Source: Lytechinus pictus
Taxonomy: Eukaryota; Echinodermata; Echinoidea; Temnopleuroida; Toxopneustidae
Reading direction: 5' to 3'
Assembly (NCBI RefSeq): GCF_037042905.1
Contig: NC_087257.1
Span: 13,366,001-13,430,000, forward strand
Length of the DNA: 64,000 bases
This document shows positions 35,301 through 45,169 of this stretch, one piece after another (the stretch's first letter is position 1; each line of letters starts with the position of its first letter). Both the position numbers and the translations under genes were made by a program. The notes under the pieces were generated by a model. That model did not search any database. It was given only the letters and a program-made list of their open reading frames with translations, and had not been told where the DNA came from.

Positions 35301-36315
35301 GCAATAGTTTAGCTCCACCGCCTGGTTACGTGCACATCCCCACATCCAAAACCTAAAAATACCCTGCCCGTACCTCAACCCACTGTCAATATTGTACAAA
35401 TCTTTATTTGACACATTCCTCCTTGTGATGTGCACTTACCTTGTTATTGGTGTTGTCTAGCATGGCTATCTTTGGGAACTTTGAAACCAGCTGCTCCACA
35501 ACTCCGGCATATTCACGAGGAGTTGGATACCTACAGGATATGAATCAAATTTTTTTTAACAATTAGCTAGTCGTTTAGGTGGTGAATGCGAGCTTTTAGC
35601 GTGCTGGATGATAAACCTTGGGGGGGGGGGGGTTGCAACACCCCTCCCCCTTCTTTAGACTAAGGTTAATGCATGCAGTCATTTATATGTACAGTACACA
35701 TACAAGGCAATTTCTTGGTTCCAGGAAAATACAAAAAATTCTGTGATACCTTCTGACATATTTTTATGATTTGACTTCATAACTCAGCACTTTTGCATTC
35801 TCCTCTCTTCCTCTCTTCCTCTCTTCCCCAGTACCTTTAATGTTACTTTGTTTCTTTGAATAAAAAAACCCAAGTATATAGAATGCATATATTTCGACAC
35901 TGTTTCAAGGTATACACACCTCGATACCATCATCCTTGAACAACCACAGGTATTCTTCTTTCAGCTGTGCTATTGATAGGTTTTCGTTTATGATTTCATT
36001 TCTTCTATCAGAGAAGGTTAAGGTCATCCTGGATTCCACCTCTTCGTAGTTGGGTCGCTTTTTGGTCCCTTCTGTTAGTGGCCATCGTTTGTGTGCTTTG
36101 ATGCTCTCGTCATCTTCAGAAGCCTGCCTTGATGGAAGGTAGTTGGCCATCCCGAAAATAGGAGGATACTTCACCTGCTCCTTTGGTGTCTTGAAAATAT
36201 TCCGGGTTGGTGGTTGCTTCCTCTTTCGTTGTTGAACTTCCAAGCTGGCTCTCATGGTACCATCCCGTCTCCTGCTGTTCTGAAACTTATACTTAAGTTT
36301 TGTAACCCACAGTTG
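26315..36315 (-). CDS. SAMD3-like gene, four phase-compatible C-terminal exons
   Basis: Exons 36315-35928, 33376-33236, 32435-32365 and 26605-26315 all have AG/GT borders and join in frame (phases 0, 1, 1, 0) to a TAA. Blocks in order: LWVTKLKYKFQNSRRRD, FGMANYLPSRQASEDD, KKRPNYEEV, LTFSDRRNEII and KEEYLWLFKDD; FRRIHGEDLITLFNQGLQRL; NVIQILPTFFKEDLGDIF; then SYELVLEEQRVCQVQDKV, ACYVAGFYIFHLAYEP and ILEFCQLGI. This order is that of a large family in fish and marine invertebrates annotated as SAMD3-like, of unknown role. The N-terminal exons expected upstream of 36315 are not found; LINE and gypsy insertions lie that way. A degenerate duplicate of the first exon sits in intron 1, and a giant palindrome fills intron 3. 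Confidence 0.68.
26610..27035. other. intron sequence outside the palindrome
   Basis: Non-coding. A short inverted repeat, GGCCCATCCATT then AATGGATGGGCG, lies at about 26697-26730. Confidence 0.5.
27070..27830. repeat. 22-24-bp AT-rich satellite, left palindrome arm
   Basis: About 30 copies of a unit like ATATATTTCACTTTTCAAAA with A-run length variation. The reverse-complement copy of the array is at 31490-32090. Translated products are meaningless Phe/Lys/Ile repeats. Confidence 0.85.
28537..28679. mobile_element. MITE-like insertion found in only one palindrome arm
   Basis: Begins CAGGGGCCGCGGAA and ends TTCCGCGCCCCCTG, with internal poly-G and a GGGGGGCTGAAGCCCCCC hairpin. It is flanked on both sides by TTAAT (28532-28536 and 28680-28684), a likely target duplication. 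It interrupts the CTAT microsatellite of the left arm and has no counterpart in the right arm, so it inserted after the arms arose. Confidence 0.7.
30480..31470. repeat. GATA microsatellite, right palindrome arm
   Basis: Long imperfect GATA/GACA repeat with interspersed CATATTTAAACAGATA units. It mirrors the CTAT repeats of the left arm at 27930-28860. Confidence 0.9.
31490..32090. repeat. 22-24-bp AT-rich satellite, right palindrome arm
   Basis: About 25 copies of a unit like TTTTTTGAAAAGTGAAATAT, the reverse complement of the left-arm array. Units are more uniform here than on the left, which suggests recent homogenisation. Confidence 0.85.
33640..34410. other. intron sequence, nothing recognised
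   Basis: Lies between SAMD3-like exons. Some minus-strand reading space exists (34259-33831) but without any family pattern. Confidence 0.45.
34413..35530 (-). pseudogene. degenerate duplicate exon pair of the SAMD3-like gene
   Basis: Exon 35530-35440 is intact and encodes YPTPREYAGVVEQLVSKFP, the block that precedes the ELW exon in the family, with a GTAAGT donor. The following exon, 34798 to about 34413, starts ELWLAKLKYKFQNKRNRSDD like the functional copy at 36315-35928. It then needs a frame change and has a stop just before NYLPERPKSEDPLTIKAH. After that come KKRPDFKEVTQRMDLTFPDRR and KEKYPWLL. The pair lies within intron 1 of the better copy. It represents a tandem duplication that has decayed; the first exon might still be used. 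Confidence 0.65.
35045..35245. repeat. C/G-rich MITE-like repeat
   Basis: CCAGTGGCATAACCTGAGGG leads into alternating poly-G and poly-C blocks (GGGGGCATTTGCCCCCTG). Similar text is common in non-autonomous elements of marine invertebrates. The right end is unclear. Confidence 0.4.
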
Positions 36316-38105
36316 CTAAAAAAGAAGAACAGATACAAATATATATAAAGAGTTAGGCCTATTCAATATTTATAAGTGTCACATATAAAGTAGATAGAAT
36401 AGACAAATTGATTGTATGCATGCAGAATGGTTGATATTATGTACATGTCTAATAGATTCAAACATCGACTGCAGAATATTCACCACACCAAGAATATCTC
36501 AAGATAACACCGCAAGCCTTGTTCCTTGCAACTAATTATAAATACAACTACCTATATACACAGGGGATTAATTTGTAGTTATTTTTCTGTCTGTAAGTTT
36601 GATTAGCAGGCTTCTTGAGCAGGTTTGCAATTAAAATATTTCATATTGTGCTTAGAAAGATGAACTGAATATAAAAAAGTGGGGATTTAATTTAGAAAAG
36701 AACTAGATAGATGAGAATTAACAAAATGGTTCCAGTTTATCATGCAGAAACTCTCCCAGTATATCGTCAGACAGTTACTTGCGTATGTGTGTGAGGGGGG
36801 TGTCTTCACAGCAGGAGGCAATGTTGCTCAGAGTAATAAAATCTAGCACTGCCAATCCCAAGGTGATTGCATATATATAGTGGAGACAGATCCCATCGGT
36901 CTAGGGCTAGTTACGCTGCGAACGTTCGAACACCGGTAAGACGCAACTTAGCCCTATAACTAAGCCTACATGTATGCTTGCAGAGGTGGGTAAGACGGGT
37001 GGGGTTGTATTTCCGATCACTTAACATTCCTTAATATTCTAGACTTTGCCGTGTTTGTTGTCTGATTCTACTAAAAATACACATCAAATTTCACTAAAAT
37101 TATCCAAGTTTGTCTTGCATACATTTAAGACATCATATTGTGTTAAAAGAGTGAGAACATGTTCATGTTATATCGTGAATTTTGAGTAACAAAGTTAGGC
37201 GTTCGGAATTAGGACCCGTTCGGAATTTCGACACCTTGGTAGTTTTAGTACCATATACCGGGTCGTAGCCCGAGACCAGTCCATGGCATCATGTCATCAT
37301 GCCGGATTCAAGGCTCAAGCTATCATATAGAGCAAACAAACAAACAAAAAGAAACACGTAAAACTCACCAAAAAACCCCAAAACTTCTGTTACGGGTAGG
37401 CCTATAAATTTTTGTAAAGGTACATCTTCTCATACACCGTACCTCGTCGCATGTCCGCATCCGACCGACATCCCGCGGCGCGCTCGATTGACCGGGCGCA
37501 GATAGTACTCGTGATCTGAGTAGGCGTACCGGACGCAACATTTAAAATTACGCATATCCAATAAAATTACTCGCAAAGACTTTCATGAGACCCCGAGACT
37601 GTCGTGGTTTACTCATCTAGTGAATTAAGGTATTTCTCAGCAATTCTCACTTTACTCGATTGTTAGTGTTTTCACCCGTTCATCCACCAAGCCGTACCAG
37701 ATTAAAGAGAAACTCACTTTGCACATTTGTTTGACGTAATTATTTGTGTAAGGGATACTCAAGAAAAAAAAAGAGTATACTGGAAGAGCGGATGTAATTT
37801 TTAACAGAAACACAGATTCTGAAGTAAAAATACGTAATATACGAATAAAAGGCACTCGGTTCCATGAGTAGCCGTGAGTAGCAAAAGATTTTACTCATGG
37901 AAACTAGTTATTATTTTTTGTGCGTACCTTTTCTAATCATGGATAGGATGCGTGGGCTCATAAACTAAACAATTCGAGCGCGAAGCTAGAGCCGAAATTT
38001 TTGATGTATTGTCATGAAAAAGGGGGAGTGTTTGTAAAATAATTTATCATTTACAGCGCCGTAATTTTGGGCATTATATCGCCGTAATTGGGCAGCATAA
38101 CGCCG
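36316..38105. other. gene-free stretch upstream of the SAMD3-like gene
   Basis: No further exon of the gene was found here. A G+C- and CpG-rich patch at 37430-37560 (CCCGCGGCGCGCTCGATTG) stands out against AT-rich flanks and could be a promoter of the minus-strand gene, but nothing proves it. Confidence 0.3.
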
Positions 38106-38109
38106 TAAT

Positions 38110-38870
38110 TTAGAATATGAGACCAGATTCCTTCAGGAATATCTAGATAGGGTTTTATCATTGCGTAGTCTTAACAAGATGCAGTTGAACGCCAGTAAAA
38201 CCAAAGCAATGAGAATTGCTCCTTGTAAAAAGAATGTTGGTAATACTAGTTACATGATAGATGATGGGGTAATTGAACAGGTCAGTTGTATCATAGAGCT
38301 ATTCCTCTATGGTTGTATCAAGTACTTCTCAATTCCCAGTTAACCGTGGGATGACCATGTAAATCATGTTGTTTCAAGGTGTAGCCGTGTGCTCGGACTC
38401 CTTTCCCGTATGTCGGCTGGCCTCTCTTCACGAGCGCTTCTGACATTATACAAGTAATTTGTGCTGCCCATCCTTAATTTTGGTGTTCATATTGATATAC
38501 TCGAGCACATTCAGAGAAGGGCAACACGAATGATACTCAGACATGAGATGCCATATGACCAGCGTTTGCGATTTATGGCATACGTTGAACCTAGGATGAT
38601 TTTTTGATGGTGTTCTTTTTTCGTTAAATTGTTGTATGGCTTGATCGTATGCGATGTCGTGAGGGACAATATTTTAATACGTGTAAGGCGTTCTGAGGTA
38701 GATGTTAGAATTGATTTGTACACCTACAGGCACCGATATTCCATTGTATGGGAAGCCCAGCCCTCTGGATGCAGAGTCGAAATAGTATCAGGAGACATTG
38801 AACATGTTCTGGGTGTCCTCAAGAGAGATGAGATCCTAAAATGCCAGTTAGATTAGAAAATAAATCAAAA
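38110..38870 (+). pseudogene. LINE reverse transcriptase C-terminal relic
   Basis: The plus strand encodes LRSLNKMQLNASKTKAMRIA, then after stops WDDHVNHVVSRCSRVLGLLS, ALLTLYK, VLPILNFGVH, LEHIQRRATRMIL and YDQRLRF. These are the thumb-side blocks that follow the catalytic domain in CR1/Jockey-like retrotransposons. Several stops and frameshifts are present. This is the only clear transposon coding sequence on the plus strand. Confidence 0.65.
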
Positions 38871-39339
38871 CTATATCTAAAGATCCACAACACCTTTTTC
38901 AAGTTTCATTTTCCCAAACGGTGTCCAATATTCTGATTTATATTATATGATATTATATCTTTAATCTCATACGTTATAAAGTTGTTTCGACTGCTCCCTG
39001 TTTATTCCAGCTCAATTATTTTAATTAAGTATTAATTAAGTTAAACATAAATTGGTTCATTTTTGTGCAACCAACCTGTTTTATACTATCATGTTATTCC
39101 ATTTTGTTACTCTTGTATGTAATGATTTTTGTTCTCCCAATCAGGTGTGGGAGGGAAGGCCTGTGTGCCATGGCCGTTAAATTGGCCTTTTCCCTACCCA
39201 GGCTACCTGGTTTTGTGAGCAAGGGTCTAAAAAAATTGTATTTTTTTTTTTACTATTTTCATTCTTGCATTGTACATGCTGTCCTGTTTTTCATTTCTGA
39301 AAGTGCCATTGGTCAAACGATGTCACATGATTAGAGGAT

Positions 39340-39515
39340 AATGGAAGCACAAAAATGTTTGGCAACTCCCCCCCCCTTGGGCGACAGGGGACGGGTACCA
39401 TCTTTTTTTTTCAAAAAAAGGGTGTTTTTACCCGTTTTTTTTTTTTTTGCTAGGGGAGGGGGCCCGGGCCCCCCCCCCCTCCCTGGATCCGCCACTGACA
39501 TATTGATACGCCGGC
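39340..39515. repeat. MITE-like repeat ending GGATCCGCCACTGACA
   Basis: Contains homopolymer-rich arms (CCCCCCCCCTTGG at the left, GGGCCCGGGCCCCCCCCC at the right) and a TGGATCCGCCACTG end, a text I recall from non-autonomous repeats of marine invertebrates. The poly-T/poly-A centre is palindromic. Confidence 0.45.
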
Positions 39516-40650
39516 CATTTGTAGACATCACATGTGACAATTAATTTGGCGTCGTGCTTATGAACAAAATTAGATAAAGTTTTACAAAAAGAAGCGATTA
39601 TAGGTTACAATTTAACAGCAAAGTCACTTGCTTCTTTTTGTTAAAGTATTTGGCAAAAAGAGGAGTATGTGATAATTTGATTTTTTATGTCAATTAATTG
39701 CTTTCGTAAAATTATCTCCTCAAATATAACATTTGAACAAATTAAGGGAAGCATGTTTGTGTCACGGTAATTGCATTATATGTAGCAGTTGAAGTTAATA
39801 GTCGTAGAGAATTGTTTATATATTATATGTTACTGTAATTTTAGAATATGTATTTAGTTTCCGAATTTTGTTAAAAGTACAATTAAGAGAGATATTAAAT
39901 TAAGCCCACATGTTCCATGTATGTTGAAATAAAAAGTGACTTCAAGGTTCAAGCCAAATATTCCATTGTTAGTAGTTCGTGTTTGTGAATGTCTAATCGA
40001 GTAACTTAGCTGGACATGCTAAAAAATGGCCCTTTAGCAGAACTATTTTTGTATACCACCATATATCCATAACACCGCAATGATTTCGGCTGTTTTTATG
40101 GTTTATTTTATTAGCTAACCATAATTTATAATTAGCAATTTAGCTGCAAAATGTCAGTTACCTCTTTAGATATATAGATGTTTTACTTTTAGGCCCCAAA
40201 CTTTGTCCAGCTGTTAGTTTTCATCACCAGCTGATGGCATATAAATACTACGTTAATTAGCGGACTCTATGGTACTTTGAAAACTCGATGCTGGGGCGAT
40301 CGAACCTTGTATTTCAAAGAAGTTAAAATGTTCAGGAGAGTGAAAATTATGGCTACCATAGCACTAAAAGAAATGAGACTGCTTTCTCTTTGACATGCTG
40401 TAGCGGCTTCATTTTGAGGAATAGAGAGCTAGGATTTGGACAGGACATCACTTGACCGATATTTGCTAGAGATAAGTTCAAAAACGGTAATTTTCACCAA
40501 AATTTGAGATACAAGTTGATATCACCCCAGCGACGATGTCTTCTTCCGCTTTCTATCCCTTAATTCTCTACTTTTTCAGTTTCCATTTCCCTTCCTTTTT
40601 CTTCTTTCCTTTCCTTCTTTCACTTCTTCCTCCTTTCATTTCCTACTTTT
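39516..40650. other. gene-free stretch ending in a polypyrimidine tract
   Basis: No gene. From about 40545 to 40655 the plus strand is almost pure C/T, and this tract resumes after the retrotransposon at 45165-45250. Confidence 0.6.
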
Positions 40651-40655
40651 CCTTC

Positions 40656-40817
40656 TGTAGTATTTAGGAACTCAGAGACATAAAACTAGATATAATGAAT
40701 TTAGAAGTTGAGATGATTTAATCTATTCCAAGATGTCCGATCATATTCAGATCATGTGTACATAAAGGGGATTGAGCCCTCGACGTTGACTGTTAGCACA
40801 GTCTTACAAACACAACA
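40656..40817 (-). repeat. 3' LTR of the gypsy element
   Basis: 162 bp, ending TGTAGTATTTAGG on the plus-strand left side and CAAACACAACA on the right. It matches the other LTR except for one transition. Confidence 0.95.
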
Positions 40818-40831
40818 TATTTCCCTCCTTT
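40818..40831 (-). other. polypurine tract (plus-strand primer)
   Basis: The minus strand reads AAAGGAGGGAAATA immediately upstream of the 3' LTR, the expected place and composition for the second-strand primer. Confidence 0.75.
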
Positions 40832-41027
40832 AAAGAGATGAATAATGTTATATAACTAAGTCCAGATATGAGTTCAAAAGTTTATGAGTCTAGAAAATAA
40901 AACTTGTTTATTAACAACAAGCCTGAAATTTTATTAACCTATATTGAGCAATTGTTTCATATGAGTCCAGAACTTAAACGTTCCAGTTTTTTAATTTCTA
41001 TGCTCAATACTTGTCGGCTCTAAGGAT

Positions 41028-42365
41028 TTAAGATCTGTAATCTCGTAGATATCCAGGTCGTCTCCTTAGACGCTGAGAACGACGAACAGTTCGCGGTTCT
41101 GCTCGCTGTTGCTCTTGATCTTCAGTGCTTGTAGGGAATGGAAAGGTGTCTTCCCAATCGCTTTCATTCATGTTGCCTGGCTTGCTCGCGATAAGGCGTC
41201 TGGTGTTCCATCGCGTTCCGTCATCTAGTACAAATGCATTCGAGCCGAGCTTCTTCACGATCTGTTTGGGTTTCGATACCCCCGAAGCTAGCTTGTGCTT
41301 GCGATTTGGACGCTGTACACGAACCCAGTCACCGATAGCGAATTTCGGTGTGATTGCTCGTCTGCGTTTGGCAGTGTACGCTTTCATGCTTTGCTGTTTC
41401 CTCTCAATCTCTCTCGCTTCAGCCTGTGTGCTTGCAGGCTCTGAAACCGGTTCTTTCAGGATGTTGAATGGCATACGGAGGTTCCGTCCCAACATCAACT
41501 CTGCTGGAGTATTTCCGGTTAGCGAGTGAGGTGTTGAGCGATACGTGCGTAGTAGGGTCTGGATGGCCTTATCGAAGGTCATTCCATCTGCGAGATTCGC
41601 TTTCAAGCTCTCCTTGATTACCCGGTTGAAACGCTCTACGCCGCCATTGCTTTGAGGGTTGTAGCGAGTTGTGAGGCGATGTTGAATTCCTTTAACGGCT
41701 AGGAATTCTTCGAACTGTTCAGACGTGAACTGTGGTCCATTGTCCGTGGTGATAGATTCTGGAAGACCCCACTTGGTAAACATCTTCTCCAAGATGCTAA
41801 TGACTGATGTCGTAGTGACTGAGCTTGTTGCTGCTATCTCAGGCCACTTGCTATGGAGGTTGTGTACAACTAACAAAAATCGCTGACTTTGAGGAGCGGC
41901 TTGGACTTCCCCAAAGATGTCGACTTGAAGTTGCTGCCATGGCTTCTTCGGCCATGGGGTCGGCTGCAGTGGTGCTGGCCGCGGTTGAGTTTTCTCGCTG
42001 AGAGTACACGCTTCACAAGATCTGACGAGATCTTCTACGCGTCGATCGATCGCTGGCCACCAGATTGCTTCGCGACATCGTTGCTTCATCTTCACCACAC
42101 CTGGATGACTTTCATGTGCGGTTTGTAACACACGATGTTGAAGCGATTTCGGGATTACCGCTCGGGTGCCACGGACGATACACGTGTCGTCGAAGATAGC
42201 TAGCTCATTGCGAACACAATGATATGGAACGAGGTCTTCGGAAATCTCTCTAGGCCATGCTGTTTGGAGATAATGACAGACCTTCTGTAGAGTTGCATCT
42301 GCGGCTGACTCTGTTTTCAGCTGCTCACGCGTCACAAGCTTTGCGGTCACGTGAGAGATCACCAT
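41028..42365 (-). CDS. gypsy integrase region (frame-shifted from upstream pol)
   Basis: 445-residue open frame carrying the integrase. It has a zinc-binding HHCC-like region around HPGVVKMKQRCREAIWWPA and SCEACTLSEK. The catalytic core has Asp in QVDIFGEV, Asp in TTDNGPQFTS and Glu in NGGVERFNRV, that is D,D(35)E-type spacing. Then comes the C-terminal RRAITPKFAIGDWVRVQRP and a basic tail (RRSQRLRRRPGYLRDY) typical of gypsy elements. The frame is offset from the RNase H frame, so a single-base change near 42385 separates them; natural frameshifting at this spot would be unusual. All catalytic residues are present. Confidence 0.92.
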   Translation of the reverse strand: MVISHVTAKLVTREQLKTESAADATLQKVCHYLQTAWPREISEDLVPYHCVRNELAIFDDTCIVRGTRAVIPKSLQHRVLQTAHESHPGVVKMKQRCREAIWWPAIDRRVEDLVRSCEACTLSEKTQPRPAPLQPTPWPKKPWQQLQVDIFGEVQAAPQSQRFLLVVHNLHSKWPEIAATSSVTTTSVISILEKMFTKWGLPESITTDNGPQFTSEQFEEFLAVKGIQHRLTTRYNPQSNGGVERFNRVIKESLKANLADGMTFDKAIQTLLRTYRSTPHSLTGNTPAELMLGRNLRMPFNILKEPVSEPASTQAEAREIERKQQSMKAYTAKRRRAITPKFAIGDWVRVQRPNRKHKLASGVSKPKQIVKKLGSNAFVLDDGTRWNTRRLIASKPGNMNESDWEDTFPFPTSTEDQEQQRAEPRTVRRSQRLRRRPGYLRDYRS

Positions 42366-44989
42366 AAGAACGTAGTCTTCGATGTCGCTTCTTGCATGGC
42401 TATCGCGATCGCGTTCGGTGTACGGCTAAGCATATCTGCTACTCGGTTGCGTGAACCCGCGAGATATTCGACCTTGAAATCATATTGGTGCAGTCGATCT
42501 GACCATCTGTAGATGCGGAGTGGGCGGTGTCCAGATCCTGAAGTGCTCAACAAGGTTGTTAAGGCTTGATGGTCAGTACGAAGTGTGAACTTGCGACCGT
42601 AGAGGTACATATGCCAGTGTTCGCAGGCATAGATGCATGCGAGAGCTTAGCGTTCTCCTGTAGAATACTTTCGCTCTGTGTCCGACAACGCTCGAGATGC
42701 GAATGCGACCGGACGTACACTGCCGTCGATCGTTTGCGATAACACTGCTCCGATAGCGAACGCTGACGCGTCTGTAGTCACGTACGTTTCAGCGCTTGGA
42801 GTGAAGTGAGCGAGAACTGGTGGCTCTGCGATTCTTCCCTTGAGAGTGTTGAATGCGGTCTCTTGTGCGTTGTGCCATTCCCAAAGCGCGTCCTTCCGGA
42901 GAAGCTTCTGCAGAGGTTCTGAGATTTCTGCGTATTGTGGCACGAATTTGCGGTAGAAGTTCGTTGTTCCCAAGAATGAGGCTAGCTCCTTCACATTCGT
43001 TGGGGCTGGGAGTGTTCGGATAGCTGCAACGTTGTCGAGTGTAGGCGTCAGACCACTTGCAGTGACATGATATCCCAGAAAATCAATGTCCGAAGCAGCG
43101 AACGTGCACTTGGCCTCGTTGAGCGTCAAGTTATGCTTGGCGAGGCGCGTCATGACTTCTGCTAATCGTTGATTGTGCTGAGCCTTGTCCTCTCCGAAGA
43201 CTACCACATCATCAAGGAGATTCAACGTGCCCTCGATTCCAGCTAGAACTGAAGAAACGATTTTCTGGAATGCGCTAGGTGCTGAATTCAGTCCATAGGG
43301 CATACGGCGATACTGAAACATGCCTATGTGTGTGTTGAATGCAGTGAGATGGCGGCTCTGCTCTGCTAGCGGAACCTGGAGATAGCTACGTCTCATGTCT
43401 AGTTTAGAGAAAACTTTAGCTCCGTGGAATGAAGCTGAAAGTTCATTCATAGTAGGAAGTGGATACTTATCCGGAATGATTGCCTTGTTGACTGCCCTCA
43501 AATCTACACAAAGTCTAAGATCTCCATTCTTACGGCGTGCGATGACCAGATTAGACACCCACGGGGATGAATCGATGCGCTCGATGATGCCATCGGATTC
43601 AAGCCTATGAAGTTCCTTTGAGACTTCATCCCTGACAGCTAACGGAAGTCGACGGAGACTCTGTGCAGTAGGTGGGACTGAGGAATCCACCCTTGGTGCA
43701 TGACAATATCCTTTGCATTTACCAAACTCGTTGAAAAGTGCAGCATAGCGTTCTCTATACGCATTGTCTATGAGCCGAATGCGTTCACCAGTGTGGTCGT
43801 TCATCTGAAATCCTAGGGCGTCGAACAGATTGACTCCCATAAGGCTCCCGCCCTTCGCTATGTAGAACGTAAAGCTGTCGAGATGTACATCCTTGTACCC
43901 GACAGGAAGCTCAACCGTGCCCAGAACGGAAATCAGTGTAGGTGGTTCACCATATGCTATGAGCTTGCTCGATGTCGATGACAGGCTACAATGTGAGAAA
44001 TGTCGATGATACAGTTTATCACTAAAAATTGACACTTTGGCCCCCACATCAATCATCAAAGAGAGGTTAGTACCAGCAATCTGCACTTCACATTCTTTGA
44101 ACTGACCTGAATTTGCTGAAGAAATCCGGTCTGAGAGTGTGAACACGCTGCTTGCTATGTCGCCCTCTATTGGTTCATCAACGTGTCGAACTGAAGATGC
44201 ACTTTTCTTGGTAGATCTGCATACGCTAGAGAAATGGTTCATCTTCGAGCACGAATTACAACGTTTTCCAAACGCTGGACACGCTTTCGGAGGGTGTGTC
44301 CGTCCGCAGTTCGAACACGACTTCAAGTTAGCATGGTTAGAGCGGGCTTTGTTATGATATGGTCGTTTGATGTTCTGTACTGGAGTTGCCTGATGTGCAG
44401 TACGACTATGTCCTGTACTGGCACTCACAGTCACATCGTGTTGTTTGAGGAGCTTGGCGTCCAGCATTGCGGCTTCGATCTGGATCGCTAGATCGAGCGC
44501 CTTCTTAAGTGTCAGACCGTCATCCTCCATTAACAGACGTTCTCTAATACGGGGAATAGACGTCTTTTCGATTAGTTGATCTCTAACCAGTTCATCGTTT
44601 AAGGTGCCAAACTTGCACTTGGATGCCAGTTCGGTTATGGCTGCCACATATTGTTTTACTGGCTCCCCATGACCTTGTACTCTCTGTCGGAAACGATATC
44701 GTTCAATCATCACACTTGTTTTTGGCCCAAAATATTTCTCAAGTTCATCAACAGCTTTATCGTACGTACCGGTAGTAGACACTTCCAGCTGTCCGAAGAT
44801 CCGCTGCCCCTCTGCGCCCAAACAGTGGATCAGGATTGCGCGGCGGCGGAGGTCGGGTATCTCCGCTGTGTCCAACCCGCTTGCAGTCAAATACGTTTTG
44901 AAGCTCAAAATCCATCGTGACCAAGGCACAGGAGGTTCTCCTGGGGTTGCTAGGAATGGGTTAGGTGCTACAAGACCTATTCCAGCCAT
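42359..44989 (-). pseudogene. gypsy gag-protease-RT-RNase H polyprotein with one internal stop
   Basis: Starts at an ATG only 14 bp inside the 5' LTR. Residues 1-200: gag, with FGPKTSVMIERYRFRQR and KYVAAITELA-like text. About 225-260: zinc knuckles (CSNCGRTHPPKACPAFGKRC). Protease: LMIDVGAKVSIF, where the usual D-T/S-G reads D-V-G. Reverse transcriptase: PLPTMNELSASFHGAKVFSK, LDMRRSYLQVPL, FQYRRMPYGLNSAPSAFQ and NLLDDVVVFG, so the YxDD box reads LLDD. RNase H starts with TYVTTDASAFAIGAVLSQ and is cut by TAA at 42647-42649, where the family normally has a conserved Glu. The frame then continues (42646-42359) through HWHMYLYGRKFTLRTDHQAL to ADMLSRTP. Otherwise undamaged. Confidence 0.93.
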
Positions 44990-45002
44990 TCTCGTCGCCA
45001 GA
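44985..45002 (-). other. candidate tRNA primer binding site
   Basis: The minus strand just inside the 5' LTR reads TCTGGCGACGAGAATGG, beginning two to three bases after the LTR end, where the minus-strand primer site is expected. The gag start codon overlaps its 3' part. I did not assign the tRNA. Confidence 0.45.
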
Positions 45003-45164
45003 TGTAGTATTTAGGAACTCAGAGACATAAAACTAGATACAATGAATTTAGAAGTTGAGATGATTTAATCTATTCCAAGATGTCCGATCATATTCAGATC
45101 ATGTGTACATAAAGGGGATTGAGCCCTCGACGTTGACTGTTAGCACAGTCTTACAAACACAACA
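45003..45164 (-). repeat. 5' LTR of the gypsy element
   Basis: 162 bp, TG...CA, matching the copy at 40656-40817. The target duplication CCTTC follows at 45165-45169. Confidence 0.95.
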
Positions 45165-45169
45165 CCTTC

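Larger units (their letters stand above)
40656..45164 (-). mobile_element. Ty3/gypsy LTR retrotransposon, Mag-like, complete
   Basis: 4.5-kb element on the minus strand with LTRs at 45003-45164 (5') and 40656-40817 (3'), both 162 bp, TG...CA, differing at one noticed site (TATAATG versus TACAATG). The target duplication CCTTC flanks it exactly (40651-40655 and 45165-45169), inside a polypyrimidine tract. Order: gag, zinc knuckle, protease, reverse transcriptase, RNase H, integrase; no env. Short LTRs, a single long gag-pol frame and this order fit the Mag lineage. The near identity of the LTRs means recent insertion. Two lesions in the pol region (stop at 42647, frame change near 42385) make this copy non-autonomous. 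Confidence 0.95.

Noticed and set aside
39331-39544. Pro/Gly-rich frames on both strands
   Set aside because: Homopolymer-rich MITE-like repeat, a known type of false ORF.
41125-44920. Several plus-strand frames of 70-134 codons
   Set aside because: Antisense shadows of the gypsy gag-pol genes.
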